64,000 nt of DNA from Pomphorhynchus laevis. Lineage: Eukaryota > Acanthocephala > Palaeacanthocephala > Echinorhynchida > Pomphorhynchidae. Location of the stretch: positions 124,001 through 188,000 of the forward strand of contig WNNJ02001433.1 in NCBI GenBank assembly GCA_012934845.2. Reading direction: 5' to 3'. Made by a program: the position numbers and the translations under genes. The stretch's first letter is position 1; every line of letters begins with the position of its first letter. Below are positions 28,414-38,956 of the stretch, piece after piece. The notes under the pieces are model-generated. The model was not told where the DNA came from. It did not search any database and saw nothing but the letters and a program-made list of their open reading frames with translations.

Positions 28414-28465
28414 TTGCACCTTAGTCCGCCCGCATTATTCCACGTGCGGGCGGACTAAGGTGCAA
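28414..28465. repeat. Perfect 21-bp GC-rich inverted repeat
   Basis: The left arm 28414-28434 begins TTGCACCTTAGTCCGCC; the right arm 28445-28465 is its exact reverse complement; the loop is 10 bp (TTATTCCACG). It is by far the strongest GC-rich hairpin in the window. It abuts the LINE-A fragment. No known family recognised. Confidence 0.8.
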
Positions 28466-28609
28466 TATAGATGCTAGAATAGTTTCGGCTTAAGATTAGC
28501 AAATGTATTCTTTATACAACAAAGTGTTTAGATTTCCTAATGATGCTACTAAAACAAAAACTAAAACCAGTCATTTGAAATTAATCTTGCCGTAAGGATT
28601 CTTTTAAAT

Positions 28610-28808
28610 TTAGGATTCTCTGAATGTGATAAAAAATGGAGCGCGGCGGACGTCGAGAGGGAGTTGATTCCAGGCGAGTGAGGCGGCGACGAGGAAAGAT
28701 CGAAGACCATAGTTGTTAGAATAATTGGGACGTGGAGTAAGAGGATATGATGGGAACGCAGCGATAGCGAGGTGGGGCGAGTATCCTCTAAGAAAGGAAG
28801 GTTGATGA
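28610..28808 (-). mobile_element. LINE-B ORF2 C-terminal fragment
   Basis: The minus-strand frame reads NYSNNYGLRSFLVAASLAWN and QLPLDVRRAPFF, the C-terminal signature of LINE-B, ending near 28610. It faces another LINE-B fragment at 28810. Confidence 0.75.
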
Positions 28809-28809
28809 A

Positions 28810-29112
28810 CCTTCCCTCCCCTCAAAAAGCAATATCTCGTCACTTCATTACCATCTTCGTACCGTCCTATCCCACTTATCCCAAACATCTCTAAACTCCT
28901 CCAGCGTTTTGTCATCAAGCAAGTGAATGTATATATATTTGCCTTCGATATTCAAAAGCCTAATCCGATGTCATTTAAACAATTTATCAATAAACCTGTA
29001 TGATTTATAGTGTTTGTTTTTTGTTAGACTTTTTGTTAGTATGACTTCTGATATTTGTTTTTTGTTAGTGGACTTGTATGCATGCAGCCGTCACGCATTT
29101 GTTACATTAAAT
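28810..29112 (+). mobile_element. LINE-B 3' end (subfamily with FKQFI terminus)
   Basis: Plus strand, ends with GTATGCATGCAGCCGTCACG, CATTTGTTAC and AATAAA. It shares NPMSFKQFI-type coding text and the following 3' UTR with the minus-strand copy at 38236-38640. Joined tail to head with an oppositely oriented LINE-B piece on its left. Confidence 0.65.
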
Positions 29113-29265
29113 AAATTATTATTAAATAACACTACGATCACGACCCTTTTACAATGGGATGTAAAAAATATGACAAATAAATAAATATTTTTAATAAGTT
29201 TAAGGGTCCTTTCGAGGGTAACCTATGAACTGTAAATTTATTTTTAAATTTACAGAAAGTGTAGA

Positions 29266-31205
29266 CAAAGGGTAATTTGATTGCTCAATTCAAACTTACA
29301 CGCAATGCATATAAACGCCTCAGAATTAAGAAACGTATGGGGTGAAAACCAAATTGTGCAATCTTTAAATAGCTCGCCCAAACGCTTTTGGTTATATGTT
29401 CGTCAAAGTACGCGTACTTATTGTGCAATCACTAGATTATCATCAAACGGTAAGTTGCTTGATTCCCCTTCTGACGTTGCTAATGAGTTTGCTAATGCAT
29501 TTGACCTACATAATGCTAGTTCGACCATAGAAGATAGTGTTCAGTCAGTTTTCCTACATGCATTAGTGTTCCCATTGTATTCAATGTGGATGATTTGGCT
29601 TGAAGGTTATCACATTTGTCGTCTTCATCTTGTTCAGGTCCTGATAATATTCATCCGCATCTACTAAGGGTGTTGAGTCAGCATCTGGCTCCTTCGGTCA
29701 CTAGCTTGTTTTAGGCATCTCTGGATAGCATGAAGGTACCGTCTGAATGGGAGAGTGCGATAGTGGTGCGGTATTTAAAAAGGGTGACCCGAGGATAACA
29801 GACAACTATCGAGCTAAGTCTTACAAGTCAATTGGGTAAGGTACTGGAAAGGATCATCCACGAACATATATTCAGACACTTGAGCATATCAGGTCAGCAT
29901 AGCTTTATGCAACATGGCTTCAAAAAAGGATGTTCTTGCCTTACCAACCTTTTGTCTGCCCGTGAGGCCTGGATTGAATCCATGTCTCAAGGAAATGCAG
30001 TTGATGTTATTCTGTTCGATTTTAGTCGAGCGTTTGATCGTGTTCCCCATAGTCTCCTCATTCAAACAATGGCCAGCTATGACATTATTTGCTCAGTTAT
30101 AGGATGGATTAGAGATTTTCTATCTAACAGATCTTTCAGAGTACGAGTTGGTAGTACCCCATCCTCACCACATTAAATTACGTCTGGAGATCCTCAGGGT
30201 TCTGTACTTGGACCTTTATTGTTTAACATGCTCATGAACAGTTTACTCACACAACTCCATTGTCCGTGTTTAGCCTTTGCTGACGACATCAAAATCTGGT
30301 GTGAGGTCATGTCTGCAGATAACCATATCCGCTTACAGCGTGACATTGACAGGGTTTATACATAATGTGTTAATACTTGGGTATTGTTAAACATTTCTAA
30401 GTGTTCACACATTCGTCTCGGCAGGTCCAATGTGCCTTCCATGTATAGTGTCGGACATATAGTATCATTTCGACCAATCAGGTTCGTGATCTTGGCATAC
30501 TTATGCAATCGTTACTTAAAACTAGAATGGATACTGAAAGACGTTGCTATTCAGCACGGAAGATGATTTATCTAATTAAAACTTGTTTCTTGTCAATATC
30601 TCCTCAGTGTTTTGCTCGACTATATAATGCGCTTGTTCGTCCCTATATCGAATATGCTAACCAGGCATCATTACCTTCTACAAGAGGTGAAATGAGGGAT
30701 TTGGAGAGAATTCTACGTCGTGGCAGCAAGCTTGTTAGAGGATGTAAAATGATGAGTTATAGCGATCGTTTAACTTCAATATGCATGATATCAGTGAAAG
30801 CCAGACTACTCGTTCTGGATCTGTTTGCGATGTGGTCTATAGTAAAGGGGAGAGATGGATACCCAAGTGAATGTGTTAAATTGAATGTCCGGCAAAGTCG
30901 CAGGGGTCATTCTCTCGCGTTACGCGCAAGACAAATTGGAAGGTCGACAATGGTATCTCGATTGTCACGCAGTGAGAAAGTTGTGGAACGCATTGCCTCA
31001 CGACATCATGACTGCGTCATCATTGAGCCAATTTAAAGCCATGGTCAACACTTGGATAAGACACGCTGATCAAGGCAACATTGGAAGTTCTTATCCTTGG
31101 TTTGGTTGAAATTGATATGTTTGTTTAATGTCTTGCAATGTACGATGAGCGTGCAAAACGGCCTTCTCGGTCAAAGCTCTGTATATAATAATAAATAATA
31201 ATCTT
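29266..31205 (+). mobile_element. LINE-A copy, 5' truncated and decayed
   Basis: ORF2 remnants in several frames: spacer region at 29281-29667, RT with FDFSRAFDRVPH (30018-30053), DPQGSVLGPLLFNM and FADDIKIW, then the C-terminal domain to about 31109. Several frameshifts and stops interrupt it (for example between 29667 and 29832, and near 30176 and 30366). The 3' UTR ends with an (AAT)n-type tail near 31170-31200, as in other LINE-A copies. Confidence 0.85.
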
Positions 31206-31325
31206 GTCTTTTAAAAAATAACACTAAGATGACTAGGTAAAATCTTTCAGTTATAAGCAGTATTATGAAATAGGAAATTATTTGCTGAAATCTTGACTAG
31301 AGCGTACATAAAGTGCAGGCATATT

Positions 31326-31407
31326 GGTAATATTCTGGATTAAATTCTTATCATTTAGAATGTAAAGGTAATATTCTGGGTTAAATTCCTATCATTTGGA
31401 ATGTAAA
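31326..31407. repeat. Two-copy tandem repeat, about 46 bp
   Basis: GGTAATATTCTGG, TTAAATTC and TATCATTT, GAATGTAAA occur twice in a row immediately before the LINE-A fragment at 31408. Possibly a remnant of the insertion site. Confidence 0.5.
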
Positions 31408-31985
31408 TCGATGGAAACATTTAGATGTTCCCCTCGTTTGTCCTTTCTCATATGCTATATGCTTCATCAGCAGTCTTTCCGCAATCTAAGAATATTTGCG
31501 TTTACTTGAGGACATTTTCCGGAAAAGCTAGCCATATGGTTTCTTCTATTCGAGATATTCCCTACCCTCAGAGACTAGACGATCTAGGCATATGCGATGT
31601 TGAGACGTCCTTAATTAAAGCAGATTTGATCTTGGTGTGGAGGATACTGCACTCTTCTAAGCACGTTTTAAACCCTCTATTTACACTTCCTGCTAATGAA
31701 AATTTACGAGGACACAAGCTTAAACTGGTATACAAACTGAGACCGACGCGGAACCAAGGTGACATAAGACATCGAATTGTCAAACATTGGAATAAATTAC
31801 CATCTACTATTGTTGAGGCCACACATGTATCAGCATTGAAGAATTATCTTCGTGCTGAATTCCGCCTTGAATCCTGACTTGTTTCAGCTATTTTGTTGAC
31901 AATTTTTTTATTTATCTCTTTTTTACTGTGATGCCCCTGTTTTGAGCTTTGCTCGTTTGGCGGTCAATGAATAATAAAGTATCAG
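31408..31985 (+). mobile_element. LINE-A 3' fragment
   Basis: 150 codons (31425-31877) with LSHMLYASSAVFP, RDIPYPQRLDDLGI, DLILVWRILHSSKH and LRGHKLKL, the C-terminal domain of CR1-like ORF2. The 3' UTR ends in GAATAATAAAG near 31975. The frame is open but lacks RT and endonuclease. Confidence 0.75.
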
Positions 31986-32399
31986 AGATAAATAATATAT
32001 CATCAAGTTGACAAAAATGATTCAAAATTTGATTCTGTCGAAGGCATCTTTTAATTTTTGCAAATATATTAATATACATCAGAGCACGGCTTAACGCTCG
32101 CTTTTTCTGTTTTAATAAAATTTGTTTATATTGAAATAGTAGATTCGCATGCGTTCTCCTATCGTAGCATTGCTTCCGCTGTTTCAAAGTATTGTATTTA
32201 AAATATGTTTAAGGGAAATTGAGGCATTTTTATAGTTCTAACATTTTTGCCATTTTGTGCAAATTTACGAAATACAATAATTGACATTTCGGTGATAAAT
32301 TTTATAATTTTATAATTTACGAAATGAAACGTTAAAAAAAGTTTGAGATAAATAACATACATACTTGTAATATAGATAACATACTTGTAATCAGACCGA

Positions 32400-32640
32400 T
32401 TGTCTCTATTAAAATAAGTCTTGGTTATTGAAACTCTTACAAAATACAGTTCTATACAAGTTTGAAATTCTAAGCTGCTAACAAATAACTATTTACACAA
32501 ATTACAATCGATTACTACTATTACAACGTTTACAACGATTACATCGATAACAACGATTACTTCAACGGAGTTAAAAAGTCTTGGTTATTAAAATTCTTAC
32601 AATAAAATACATACAATAATTGTTCAATTATATTTGAACA
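32400..32640 (+). repeat. Direct repeats at the 5' side of a LINE-A copy
   Basis: AAGTCTTGGTTATT with CTTACAA and the following ATACA text occurs at about 32416 and again at about 32577; between them is a run of short ACAACGATTAC-like units. This may be the element's own 5' UTR with internal repeats. Confidence 0.4.
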
Positions 32641-32667
32641 ATCAAAGACGAATCGAGAATCCTGATA

Positions 32668-33849
32668 ATGTGTGCCAAGAAGAAAAATGTATCAAGAGGT
32701 AGGCAAGCAAACTCAGGGGATACCGACAACAACAGGAAATTCGAGAGTGTACAAGTGGAATGTTCAACTAGCGGTTGTCAAATTTGGACATCGGTAACAC
32801 ATATTTGTGATTTTGGTGATGATACCGGTGACGGGCCACCATTCTATTGCGGATTTTGTGCGGCGAAGCAAATCAATGTGTTGGTTGAACGTTTAAACCA
32901 ATTGGAAAAGGTATTGCAGTGTGACGGATTTGGTCAAGTTCCAAATGGATCTATCCCGGTAAACGCAGCTTCTACCGAATGCGTATCAGCTGAATGCAAT
33001 CTACACAAACGTGCTACCTTGGCTAACATCCCCAAATCACAGTCTGGTAGTAATAACAACCGGGTGGATAACGACGAACCGAACGTATCTGCTGTCCCCT
33101 CAGAAATGGCTCACAACTCGCAAATGCAAATATCGCGACGACAATCTTCAGTAATAACCGCACAACCTCAACATGAATCCATAAAATCCTCAATAATGAC
33201 GCCAGGTAACATTCAACATGATGTAGGCATGACTAGGTCTGTTCTTCTTAGAGGTGTTTCAAAAGCAAATGTGATTAACTCTCAAGACACTCCTTCACTT
33301 AATAGCATGGCATCTGCATATGACTCTCGTCAGGTACCTCGAAGAAGGGAAGATTTTCATAACCGTGAACAGTGTTTAATTATTGCAAACGTAAAGGAAT
33401 CTGTCGCTATAAATAGCCAGGCACGATTAGACGACGACTTGGGACATCTACAATCCATTCTTTCGGTGGTATTGCATGAATGTCAAGACGAAGTTGTTAA
33501 GAGCATGAAGATAAAGGCCGCTTTTCGTCTCGGTAAGATAAGTAATGAGTTGAGACCCAGACTGCTCAAAGTAGTGTTCAACTCCGCTGAAATTATTCAC
33601 ATAATCTTTAACGGCGCATATCGTTTGAAAGGGTCGAGTATACGTCTGCTACGCGATCTGAGCATAGCTGATCGATTACGTTTGAAAGAGGCTAAATCAG
33701 AGTTAGCATGTCGATTAGAGTTGGGTGAAAAGAATTTGACAATACAAAATTTTCAAGTTGTGCGGAGGCGTCTACATATTCATTGGAAGGGACTGTCAGA
33801 TGTGATCAATCCTGCAAGCCTTCTTACCACTTCGGCGCCCTCCGCCTAA
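32668..33849 (+). CDS. LINE-A ORF1 protein with PHD-like zinc finger
   Basis: 393 codons. Residues about 30-70 have spaced cysteines ending in PFYCGFCAAKQ, like a PHD/RING-type finger seen in some CR1-group ORF1 proteins, followed by a short coiled-coil-like VLVERLNQLEKVL. The middle is Ser/Asn-rich. The C-terminal 130 residues (AAFRLGK, RLLKVVF, YRLKGSSIRLLRDL, NLTIQNFQVVRRR) match the conserved RNA-binding-like end shared with the other LINE-A copies. It presumably binds element RNA (inference from other LINEs). It ends at TAA, and ORF2 continues in the same frame two codons later. Confidence 0.8.
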   Translation: MCAKKKNVSRGRQANSGDTDNNRKFESVQVECSTSGCQIWTSVTHICDFGDDTGDGPPFYCGFCAAKQINVLVERLNQLEKVLQCDGFGQVPNGSIPVNAASTECVSAECNLHKRATLANIPKSQSGSNNNRVDNDEPNVSAVPSEMAHNSQMQISRRQSSVITAQPQHESIKSSIMTPGNIQHDVGMTRSVLLRGVSKANVINSQDTPSLNSMASAYDSRQVPRRREDFHNREQCLIIANVKESVAINSQARLDDDLGHLQSILSVVLHECQDEVVKSMKIKAAFRLGKISNELRPRLLKVVFNSAEIIHIIFNGAYRLKGSSIRLLRDLSIADRLRLKEAKSELACRLELGEKNLTIQNFQVVRRRLHIHWKGLSDVINPASLLTTSAPSA

Positions 33850-33852
33850 GAC

Positions 33853-36739
33853 GTGAAATATTCAGTTTCACCTTGCCTCAATGTCGATCGGTGTATTCGT
33901 GAATTTCGAAAATCTCTTCGCGATTTTTCCTTCAAATTGAGCACAAATAATGGTGGTTTAAAAATCATTTACTCGAATATTCGTAGTCTACTTAATAAGT
34001 TAGATGAAATAAAATGTCTCTTTCAAGATAGCGTACCAGATGTAGGTATTTTCACAGAATCTTGGCTTAGTTCGTCGATAGCAGACGTAGATATATTCAT
34101 TGAGGGATACAGCATAAGTAGAAGTGATAGAACAGGGAAAATTGGAGGTGTTATCGCGTATATCTCTAATAGGCTTCAATTCCGAGTAATTGAAACTCTT
34201 AGTGATGCTATTAACCATAATGAAGCATTGTGTATTAGGCTATATTGTCAACACCCAATTACGGTATTGACTGTGTATCGTTCTCCAAGATCAAACACAG
34301 ATAGCATAGCTGCTTTAATGGAGAGAAGTAGTTATTGTGATAGATTTGTTGTACTCGGTGATTTCAACATGCCATCTGTGAATTGGGTTAATTACACTTC
34401 CAATGACTCGGATGTCGAGAGTTTGAAGCTACTTGGCTTAATAAACAGCTTGGCTCTTAAGCAACATGTCAGTCAGAGTACAAGATTTTCACAGGATTCA
34501 CATTCACTTTTGGATTTATGCCTTACTGTACCATATGACATTCTTGATAGATTAAGCTATCTGGACCCAATAGGTCATTCAGATCATGTGGTCATTTCGA
34601 TTGGTCTGAGCGATGTCTACTCACATGGCGTAAATCCGACGTCGTCTGTAAACCCATTCAGAACTGACTTTGCTCTAGTAAATAAATATCTCGTTGGGGT
34701 AAAGTGGTTGGATGCTTTTGATGTTGGCGTCGAATATTCATGGCAATTTTCAGGGATACTCTGTACCACCTCCTTAATCGTTTCTCACCTCTTCAGAGTA
34801 AACACTGTTTGACATCGATCTCACCGCCTTGGTTTAATAGCGACATAAAACATGCTTTAAAGATGAGACGTAAGGCCTTTAATAACTATCGTAAAGACAG
34901 AGCTAATTTCAGCACTTATAAGAAATGGCGAAACCTCGTTACGTCCATGAAGCGAACTGGTAGGCGATCTTTCGAAAATCAGCTAAGTATAAACTGTCAC
35001 CGTGATCCCCGCTCTTTCTTTAGGTATGTGACTGCTAAGCATACGCGCTGTAAACCTATAAATTGTATTCAACGTGACGATGGGAAATTCATAACTGATT
35101 CTTTGCAGATATCAAATATGTTTAGAAATCATTTCCATTCTTTGAATCTTGACCATAAGGATGTGACAATGGGTGATCCGTGTACATTTGAATCGCCCGG
35201 AGATGACACCAGCGACCTCTTCCGATGTGATGATGTTCTCCAAGAGCTTCGGAAACTTAAATGCAAAGCAGGTGCGGGTCCAGATGGCTTACCGCCAGTA
35301 TATCTGCGCAACATCGCTGACATAATATGTCATCCGCTTTACAATATTTTCTCTGCGTCTGTTGCTTTTGGCGTTGTTCCTTCTGATTGGCAGAATTCCA
35401 TCATCTGTCCTATTTATAAGAAAGGGATAGTTCGTCCATTGACAATTATAGGCCTATTAGTCTCACTTGCGTGTGTTGTCGTGTGCTAGAAAGATTGATT
35501 AAGCGACGAATAATAGAATTTCTAAATAGATTTCAAATTTTGAACCCAGCACAGCATGGCTTCCGAAAAGGTTATTCCACGACTACTAATCTTGTACATG
35601 CACGTGAAAATTGGTATCACTATTATGATCAAGGCATACCAGTTGATGTCATTTTCTTTGATTTCTCAAAAGCGTTCGACTCAGTTAATCACACGCGTCT
35701 TATTGAGAAGTTGGAGCACATTCATCTTGATAAGAGGATCGTAAACTGGATTCGTGTATTCCTTTCCAACCGACAAAGTGTCGTACGAGTAAATGAGTCG
35801 CTGTCGAGTCCATTTCCAGTGTTGTTAGGTGTTCCACAGGGAAGTGTATTGGGTCTTATCTTATTCAGTCTTTATATCAACGATTTGATACCAAATATCA
35901 GTTCATTCAGTTTATTATATGCAGATGATCTTAAAGTTTGGCGACCTATTATTTCCGATCTTGACAAACAGCATTTACAAAGCGACGTCGACGTTATATC
36001 CAATTGGTCTATACGAAATCACTTGAGGATCAATTCCGCTAAATGTACATGTATGCGTATATCACGAAGATCATGTGATCATCTTGGAGGTGAGTACCAG
36101 TTTGGTTCAATTAGTATCGAAAGAACCAACTCATATAAAGATTTGGGAGTTTGGGTTTGTGCTGACTTATCCACTCGAAAGCATTCAGACTACGTGTGTT
36201 GCATCACAAAACGCTTAATAGGACATACTCGTCGAGCTCTGATAGGCATAGATCCGTTATGTTACCATACCTTAGCAAATGCGTTTTTCTTGAGCCATAT
36301 CTTATACGCATCGCCAGCTTGTTATCCCGAAACTACTTATGAGCGTCGTGCATTAGAGAAAGTGTTCAGATCAACAACTAAATTAGTCTCAGGGCTGCAT
36401 ATTTATGGCTACGCGAAACGCCTCCAGATATTAAATATGCCTTGTCTGCGATATATCCGTGACAAGCGAGATCTCTCTCTTGTTTGGAAAATTCTGCATA
36501 CTAAAGATCATCCACTGTCACATCTACTGCAACTGAGAGGTCAACCTTCTCTTCGCGGACACCCCCTGATGCTGAAAACACAAAGGTACATGCATGCAGT
36601 TTCCTGCTTTGCCAAACGAGTCGTACGATCTTGGAATTCGCTTCAGAGTGCGACCGTTTTGTCGTCTACTGCTTCAAGTTTTTGCGCCCTACTGGATGAT
36701 GACCCTTCCTTCTCAAGACAACGGTGGGATTTTCAGTAG
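33853..36739 (+). pseudogene. LINE-A ORF2 (endonuclease-reverse transcriptase), frameshifted
   Basis: The endonuclease occupies the first piece (33853-34812): YSNIRSLLNKLDE, FTESWLSS, VLGDFNMPSVNW, LLDLCL, IGHSDH. The reverse transcriptase follows: GPDGLPPVYLRN, QHGFRKGYSTTTNLVHAREN, motif A FFDFSKAFD (about 35661-35687), GVPQGSVLG, motif C YADDLKVW (about 35919-35942), then the long C-terminal domain with LGVWVCADLSTRKHSD. Two frame changes, at about 34740-34810 and 35430-35490, break it. No ATG opens the frame. Confidence 0.85.
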
Positions 36740-37084
36740 TTTATCTGATGATGGAGGAACAAAACGACTATTATTCTTTTTATTCTTTTTATTTTGTGAA
36801 GCAACTTGTAAAGAGCCTCGGCTCAATTCGTTGTCAATTAATAATAATAATAAACTGCAAAACATTCACTATAAACTGAGACAGAAGATTAGATGTCAAA
36901 TCTCGAATTTAACATGTCTATAAATTTATTTATTTTAAAAATTTAACAGCTCAAGCACACAACTCGAAGCGAACTTGAAGGCATTGCTGTGATGGATATT
37001 ACTGCCCAGTTTAGTCAATTGTTTTGTACATCGCCAAATACCTAAGAAATTTTTTGATCAACGTTTACGTCTGTTCTAATTACG

Positions 37085-38135
37085 TTTGAATGTTTGCGTC
37101 TGTTCTAATTCATCATCCTCCCCTCCCATCCCTATTTTTTGCGGGGTCCCACAAGGTTCCCTGCTTTTCTCTCTTTTGCTTGGCGATCTCTCTCCGTTTA
37201 TCAAACCTTACTCCTTTAACGTCATGCAATACGCCGATGACATCCTCATCTATGCTCATGCACCCGCACATCGCATACACGATATCGGCATTTCTGCCTC
37301 CAACTGTCTTTCTTCTATCTACAAACGTTTCTCCAATCACCATCTCGTTCTAAACACCGACAAGTTCAAAATAATGTGGATCCTCCACCGTAAACCAAAC
37401 ATATCTCCTCCCACTGTATATTTTACCTCATCGATCATCCCCATAGTCCACAATCTCACTTTCTTAGGCTTCCATTTCGATGATAACCTTTCCCTTAAAC
37501 CCTTCGTCCGTGACAAGGTCCGCTCGTCTAACTTAATTCTACGTGACATCCGCCGTATCCGCCCCCTTAACGACTTCCGTTCTTGTATGTATCTTCTTTC
37601 ATCACTTCTTTCTCTAAAATTGATTACTGCCTCAGCCTTTTCGCCAATTCTCCAAAATCCATAATCCTACCCCTACAACGAATAATCAACACCTCCGTTC
37701 GAGTGCACTTTCGTCTCCGTCGCTTCGACCACACATCAACATATTTTGCCCAACTCTCCGGGCCCACCATTCACATCCGCATCAAACTCCGCCTTCTTCT
37801 CGTTACTTTTCGTCTCATCGCTGTCGCCTCCCAATCGTTCATCAACCTTCCTTTCTTAGACAGCACTCGTCCCACCTCTATATCACTACGTCCCGTAATT
37901 CCCTCTTACTCTACATTCCCAACTACTCTACAAATACGATCTCCGATCCTTCCTCGTCGCCGCCCACTTGCCTGGAATCAAATCTCACTCGACGTCCGCC
38001 GCGCTCCCTCCTTTATTGCATTCAAATGCCGCCTCCGTACTCACCTCCTCGAAACATGATTTAGATTTTTTGTTGTTTTGGTAGTCATGTAAGCGTGCGC
38101 TGGCACGCATTTGCCATAAAAATATTTTAAACCTT
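37085..38135 (+). mobile_element. LINE-B copy, 5' truncated (L2/CR1-like)
   Basis: Begins inside RT: GVPQGSLLFSLLLGDL, motif C MQYADDILIYAHAP, then NTDKFKIMWILHRKP, TFLGFHFDDNLSL and the C-terminal RRFDHTSTYFAQLS, TFRLIAVASQSFINLPFLD and DVRRAPSFIAF. A frameshift lies near 37600. The 3' UTR ends in GCGTGCGCTGGCACGC hairpin and CATTTGCCAT followed by A-rich sequence. Noticeably more C-rich in coding than LINE-A. Confidence 0.85.
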
Positions 38136-38235
38136 TTGGCTAGTGCAACCCTAAGAAGTTTTTTCGGGAGGGAGCCGATGGTATAGCAAAAAAATTAATT
38201 GCAAATACTCATTAAAATATATAATAATCAATTTA

Positions 38236-38639
38236 GTGGCAAATGCGTGCCAGGTGCAGGCTTACAAGTTCACGAACTAACAAAACCAGCAAAAGTCATA
38301 CAGATAAATTAGATAAATTGTTTAAATGTGATTGGATTTGACGTTTTAAGCATATCATTGAGGTTGATTAGTTTATATGAATAAGCAGATGATTCCACGA
38401 GAGGAGAAGTCAAAGAAGGAGCATGAGCCAAAAGAGGTAGATTAGTTTGGGAAATGTAAAAGAAGGGAATTACAGGAACGCAAGGAACATTAAACATGAC
38501 GAGAATTGTCGAGAAAAGGAAGGTTGAAAAATGAGGAGATAAGAGAAGCAAAATGGCGAAAAGTATGATCAAAACGACGAGGAAGGAGGAGAATTCGAAC
38601 CTCTTTCGAATATGTTCTCAGCAGAGGTTGAGAAAATAT

Positions 38640-38640
<1 letters not shown>
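38236..38640 (-). mobile_element. LINE-B 3' fragment, FKQFI subfamily
   Basis: Minus strand: coding remnants (RRFDHTFRHFASL, FFNLPFLDNS, NPITFKQFI) followed by a 3' UTR ending CTGCACCTGGCACGC and ATTTGCCAC. Same subfamily as 28810-29112. Frameshifted and truncated. Confidence 0.7.
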
Positions 38641-38955
<315 letters not shown>

Positions 38956-38956
38956 T

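Larger units (their letters stand above)
32640..36872 (+). mobile_element. LINE-A copy, nearly full length (CR1-like)
   Basis: Non-LTR retrotransposon with ORF1 (32668-33849) and ORF2 (33853-36739). The 3' UTR ends in (AAT)n near 36838-36855. The domain order (PHD-like finger ORF1; ORF2 with AP-like endonuclease, reverse transcriptase and a long C-terminal domain) fits the CR1/Jockey group. ORF2 is split by two frameshifts, so this copy cannot make a full enzyme, though decay is slight. Confidence 0.88.
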
